In this document: positions 60,359 to 64,000 of the stretch, one piece after another | Layout: every line of letters starts with the position of its first letter | How positions within the stretch are numbered: position 1 is the first letter of the stretch | From: Microbacterium dextranolyticum | Lineage (GTDB): Bacteria > Actinomycetota > Actinomycetes > Actinomycetales > Microbacteriaceae | Assembly (NCBI RefSeq): GCF_016907295.1 | Contig: NZ_JAFBBR010000001.1 | Coordinates: 744,001-808,000 of the forward strand | Direction of reading: 5' to 3' | DNA: 64,000 nt | Notes under the pieces: generated by a model | The model's database searches: none | What the model saw: only the letters and a program-made list of their open reading frames with translations | What the model was told of the DNA's origin: nothing | Program-made: the position numbers and the translations under genes

Positions 60359-61687
60359 ATGGGGATGTCACGGCGGCGCTGGATCGCGCCACTGGCGATC
60401 ATGGGTGTGGCGGGTCTCGCACTGGCCGGTTGCGCCGAGGGCGGCAGCAGCAATGGCGGCGCGAGCGGTTCGGCCGGAGGCACGGTCCGCATCGCGGGCG
60501 GCATCACGGGATCCGAGGCGGATGCTCTGCAGAAGGTCTTCGACGACTGGAGCAAGACGAGCGGCGTCACCGTCCAGTACACGGGCGACAAGAGCTTCGA
60601 GGCGAACATCGTGACCAAGGTGACCGGTGGCGACGCGCCCGACATCGCGATCGTCCCTCAGCCGGGTCTGCTGAAGACGCTCGTCGGCACGGGCGATGTG
60701 AAGGCCGCGCCCAAGGCTGTCGAGGACAACGTGGATGCCAACTGGTCGCCGGACTGGAAGAAGTACGGCACCTTCGACAACACCTTCTACTCGGCACCCA
60801 TGCTGGCCAACATCAAGGGCTACGTCTGGTACTCGCCGGCGAAGTTCAAGGAATGGGGCGTCCAGGTCCCCAAGACATGGGACGAGCTGCTGACGCTCAC
60901 CAAGACCATCCAGGAGAAGACCGGCGCGGCGCCCTGGTGCGCGGGCTTCGAGTCCGGCGGCGCGTCCGGGTGGCCCGGAACCGACTGGATCGAAGACCTG
61001 GTGCTGCGCCAGTCCGGCCCCGATGTATACGACCAGTGGGTCGCGAACGAGGTGAAATTCACTGACCCGAAGATCGCCGATGCCTTCACGGCTGTGGGCG
61101 ACATCGTCCGCAACCCCGCGTACGTCAACGCGGGCTTCGGTGATGTCAAGAGCATCAACAGCACCGCGTTCGGCGATGTCGCGGCCAAGGTCGCCGACGG
61201 CTCGTGCCCGATGACCCACCAGGCGTCGTTCCTGACGGCGAACTTCCTCACCGTGAAGACGGCCTCCGGTGAGACGCCGAAGGTCGCGCCCGACGGCGAC
61301 GTGTACGCGTTCGTGCTCCCGGGCTACAAGGAGGGGGCAGCCACGATCGAGGTCGGCGGCGAGTTCGTCGCGGGCTTCTCCGACAGCGAGGCCACTCAGA
61401 AGGTTCTCGAGTTCATGTCCTCGCCCGACTTCGCCAACGCCCGCGTCAGCGAGGGCGGCGCCATCTCGGCGAACCTCAAGGCCGACCCGTCCAAGGCATC
61501 CAGCGAGTTCCTCGTCGAGGCGATGAAGCTGCTGCAGGATCCCAACACGACGGTGCGCTTCGACGCTTCCGACCTCATGCCGGCCACGGTCGGTTCGGGC
61601 TCGTTCTGGAAGGGCATGGTGGACTGGATCGACGGCAAGGACCAGGCCACGGTCCTGAGCGACATCCAGGCCGGCTACAACAACTGA
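60359..61687 (+). CDS. Carbohydrate ABC transporter binding lipoprotein (alpha-glucoside type)
   Basis: The ATG at 60359 has GAGGAGG six bases upstream. The 442-residue protein has a lipobox signal (LALAGC, Cys about residue 25). The mature domain contains GSEADALQKVFDDWSKTSGV, GDAPDIAIVPQPGLLK, WYSPAKFKEWGVQVPKTWDE, and a WCAGFESGGASGWPGTDWIE segment with two Trp, typical of AglE-like alpha-glucoside binders. It opens an operon with two permeases. Confidence 0.9.
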   Translation: MGMSRRRWIAPLAIMGVAGLALAGCAEGGSSNGGASGSAGGTVRIAGGITGSEADALQKVFDDWSKTSGVTVQYTGDKSFEANIVTKVTGGDAPDIAIVPQPGLLKTLVGTGDVKAAPKAVEDNVDANWSPDWKKYGTFDNTFYSAPMLANIKGYVWYSPAKFKEWGVQVPKTWDELLTLTKTIQEKTGAAPWCAGFESGGASGWPGTDWIEDLVLRQSGPDVYDQWVANEVKFTDPKIADAFTAVGDIVRNPAYVNAGFGDVKSINSTAFGDVAAKVADGSCPMTHQASFLTANFLTVKTASGETPKVAPDGDVYAFVLPGYKEGAATIEVGGEFVAGFSDSEATQKVLEFMSSPDFANARVSEGGAISANLKADPSKASSEFLVEAMKLLQDPNTTVRFDASDLMPATVGSGSFWKGMVDWIDGKDQATVLSDIQAGYNN

Positions 61688-61808
61688 TCACCGCATCCCG
61701 CGCGTGATCCGCGGGTGGGCGGCCGACGACACGTCGGCCCCCGCCCGCGGCGCGTGCACTCTCGTCATCCCTCGTCCCGCGTTCGCCGAAGCACACGGAG
61801 GCTCCTCG

Positions 61809-63155
61809 ATGTCCGCACCCACCACCGCGCCCGCGCGACGTCAGGCGGAGGGCGTCACGCCTCCGCCGCGCGAGCGCCGATCCTTCTCCTCGCGCACGAC
61901 GACGCTCATCGCCGTCGGCGCCCTCGTCATCGTCCTCGCCCTGGTCGTGCTGCTGCTCCTGAGCGCGCCGGTCTCCGATCCCGCGAAGATCGTCATCCCG
62001 GGGCTCTCGCTCACCGCGTTCTTCCAGTGGCTCGGCGTCATGGGGCCGATCGTGCAGATCCCGATCATCCTCGTCGTGTTCGGTGCTGTCGTGGGCATCC
62101 TGCTGCTCTTGATCGAGTACGCCCCGCGCGCCGGTCGGGTGTATTTCTGGATCCGGCTCGGCTCGTGCTTCGCGATCCCGGTCATCGCGCTGATGCTGCT
62201 GCGGCCGTACCAGAACGCCTTCATCTACGTGCTGGGCATCGCCGTGGTCGCCGGTGCGGCGCTGTTCCTGCTCGATTATCGCGCCCGGCAGGGCGCCGGC
62301 TACCTGTTCCAGCTCGTCCTGTTCGCCGCTCCCGCCGCCGTCCTGCTGCTGATCGGTCTCATCTACCCGTTCATCGCGACGTTCGTGCAGTCGTTCTACG
62401 ACAAGACAGGTGCAGAGTTCGTCGGCTTCGAGAACTACGTGTGGGTCTTCACCCAGCCCGAGGGGACGTGGTCGGTCATCAACACGGTCATCTGGGTGCT
62501 CATCTGCCCGACGATCGCGACGGTCGTCGGCCTCGCCTACGCCGTCTTCATCGATCGCGCCGCCGGGGAGAAGTTCCTGAAAGTGCTGATCTTCATGCCG
62601 TTCGCGATCTCGTTCGTCGGCGCCGGCATCATCTGGAAGTTCATGTACGACTACCGCCAGGGCGACCAGCTGGGTCTTCTGAACGCGATCGTGACCCTCT
62701 TCGGCGGCGATCCCGTCGCCTGGCTGAGCGTCACGCCCCTGGTGAACAGTCTGCTGCTCATGGTCGTCTTCATCTGGAGCCAGACGGGGCTCGCCATGGT
62801 GATCCTCTCCGCCGCGATCAAGGCCGTGCCGACCGAGCAGATGGAAGCCGCCGAGCTCGACGGCGCGAACGCCTGGGAGAGGTTCCGCAACGTGACGGTG
62901 CCGGGCATCCGCTCGTCGATCGTCGTCGTGGTGACCACGATCGCCATCGCCGCCCTCAAGATCTACGACATCGTCGCCGTCATGACCGGCGGCCGGGCGA
63001 ACACCTCGGTGCTCGCCTTCGAGATGGTCAACCAGCAGCAGCGCTTCCAGAGCTACGGCCACGCGGCGGCGCTCGCCGTCGTGCTGTTCATCTTCGTGAC
63101 ACCGCTGATCGTCTTCAACATCATCCAGATCCGCAAGCAGAGGGAGATCCGATGA
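61809..63155 (+). CDS. Carbohydrate ABC transporter permease with extra N-terminal spans
   Basis: ATG 61809 follows GGAGGC. The 448-residue product is about 130 residues longer than a normal MalF-type permease. The N-terminal extension has four hydrophobic segments (around 33-55, 65-100, 112-128 and 138-160), as in AglF-like proteins. The core has six spans and the EAA loop EAAELDGANAWERFRNVTVPG. It pairs with the following permease. Confidence 0.9.
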   Translation: MSAPTTAPARRQAEGVTPPPRERRSFSSRTTTLIAVGALVIVLALVVLLLLSAPVSDPAKIVIPGLSLTAFFQWLGVMGPIVQIPIILVVFGAVVGILLLLIEYAPRAGRVYFWIRLGSCFAIPVIALMLLRPYQNAFIYVLGIAVVAGAALFLLDYRARQGAGYLFQLVLFAAPAAVLLLIGLIYPFIATFVQSFYDKTGAEFVGFENYVWVFTQPEGTWSVINTVIWVLICPTIATVVGLAYAVFIDRAAGEKFLKVLIFMPFAISFVGAGIIWKFMYDYRQGDQLGLLNAIVTLFGGDPVAWLSVTPLVNSLLLMVVFIWSQTGLAMVILSAAIKAVPTEQMEAAELDGANAWERFRNVTVPGIRSSIVVVVTTIAIAALKIYDIVAVMTGGRANTSVLAFEMVNQQQRFQSYGHAAALAVVLFIFVTPLIVFNIIQIRKQREIR

Positions 63156-64000
63156 GCACCGCCGTCGACATCATCGAGCCCGTCGCGGACACCCGCACGG
63201 CCCGACAGCTCTCGCGCGACACGCGCAAGCACGAGGCGATGGCGCGCAAGCGCCTGACCTCGAAGGGCGCCACGATCGCGGCCCTCGTCATCGCGATCTT
63301 CTGGACGATCCCGACCTTCGGGCTGTTCGTCACGTCGCTGCGGCCGGGCTCCGACGTGCAGAGCACCGGGTGGTGGACGGTGTTCGTCGACCCGGCGTTC
63401 ACGGTGGAGAACTACCAGAAGGCGCTCACCTCGGGAGGAACCGCGCTGACCCTCGGGCAGTCGTTCCTCAACTCGCTCGCTATCACGATCCCGGTCGTGT
63501 TCTTCGCGCTCGCCACGGCGTCGCTCCTCGCCTACGCGTTCGCCTGGATCGACTTCCCGGGGCGCAACATCGCCTTCATCGCCGTGTTCGCCCTGCAGAT
63601 CGTGCCGCTCCAGATGGCCCTCGTGCCGTTGCTGAGCCTCTTCTCCCGCGGCCTGTCGGTGGGTGACGTGATGATCTTCCCGCCCCTCGATCTGCGGGGG
63701 CTCGAGCACAGCTTCGCGACGGTGTGGATCGCGCACACCATCTTCGCGCTGCCGCTGGCCGTGTTCCTGCTGCACAACTTCATCTCGGAGATCCCGAGCG
63801 AGGTGATCGAGGCCGCGCGCGTGGACGGTGCCGGCCACGGGCAGATCTTCTTCCGGATGATCCTCCCGCTCGCCGCGCCGGCCCTGGCATCCTTCGCGGT
63901 GCTCGAATTCATCTGGGTGTGGAACGACCTGCTGGTGGCGACGATCTTCGCGCCGTCGTCCTCGCTGCCGATCACGCAGTCGCTCAACTCGCTGTCGGGC
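63152..64000 (+). CDS. Carbohydrate ABC transporter permease (AglG/MalG type), partial
   Basis: ATG 63152 overlaps the previous stop. The window ends inside the gene after 283 residues with no stop. A basic N-terminus of about 40 residues precedes the first span, and the EAA loop is EAARVDGAGHGQIFFRMILPL. It should complete the channel with the preceding permease. A glycosidase is a common next gene outside the window. Confidence 0.9.
   Translation, partial: MSTAVDIIEPVADTRTARQLSRDTRKHEAMARKRLTSKGATIAALVIAIFWTIPTFGLFVTSLRPGSDVQSTGWWTVFVDPAFTVENYQKALTSGGTALTLGQSFLNSLAITIPVVFFALATASLLAYAFAWIDFPGRNIAFIAVFALQIVPLQMALVPLLSLFSRGLSVGDVMIFPPLDLRGLEHSFATVWIAHTIFALPLAVFLLHNFISEIPSEVIEAARVDGAGHGQIFFRMILPLAAPALASFAVLEFIWVWNDLLVATIFAPSSSLPITQSLNSLSG

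Overview
The window is high-GC actinobacterial DNA. Gene order (secE-nusG, rplK-rplA, rplJ-rplL), sugar importers lacking their own ATPase, GTG starts and the RamB/malate synthase pair point to the family Microbacteriaceae, most likely Microbacterium or a close relative. That assignment is inferred from protein character and not from a marker-gene search.

Positions 1 to about 14130 look like the right-hand end of an integrative conjugative element. On the minus strand lie conjugation-type genes: a TrbL/VirB6-like membrane protein cut by the window edge, a small two-span membrane protein, an M23 peptidase and a single-span protein. A small winged-helix regulator follows. Then comes a cargo stretch of poorly known genes: a 579-residue multidomain protein, a DUF2510 membrane protein facing a TM2-domain protein, a frameshifted HEPN-like remnant, and a translationally coupled pair of glycine/alanine-rich proteins. 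A tyrosine integrase ends 46 bp from the 3' end of a tRNA with a CAT anticodon, the classical attachment-site arrangement.

From 14.4 to 24 kb the chromosome carries a YccF protein, an aspartate-type aminotransferase, a ClC chloride channel, a membrane protein, a hydrolase-TetR operon with a clear operator, and the divergent malate synthase/RamB-like pair. From 23.9 to 29.7 kb is a phosphonate-type transport cluster (HAD hydrolase, phnD-phnC-phnE-phnE, SIS-domain regulator) without C-P lyase genes. From 30.1 to 36.4 kb is a sugar-uptake operon (binding protein, two permeases, GH3 glycosidase, LacI regulator) behind a promoter with two LacI-type operators. From 36.6 to 46.4 kb is a putrescine/GABA catabolic cluster: a PucR regulator facing gabT, amine oxidase, universal stress protein, permease and two aldehyde dehydrogenases.

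From 46.4 to 51 kb are a flavin-fold protein, tRNA-Trp, secE, nusG, rplK, rplA and acylphosphatase. From 51 to 59 kb are a LysE exporter with its LysG regulator, a quinone-reductase-like enzyme, a MarR-controlled efflux pump, a YqaJ-type nuclease, a membrane protein, and rplJ-rplL behind an attenuator-type leader. The right end holds a second LacI-controlled sugar importer whose last gene runs off the window.

The most unusual content is non-coding. Five 84-bp tandem repeats lie at 29.7-30.1 kb, with relatives at 23.65 and 36.5 kb. A dense array of GTCCCACTTTCTG hairpins separates nusG from rplK. The word GGATGCC/GGCATCC recurs so often that it appears to bend codon choice, and it also forms hairpins and palindromes at gene ends and inside one promoter.
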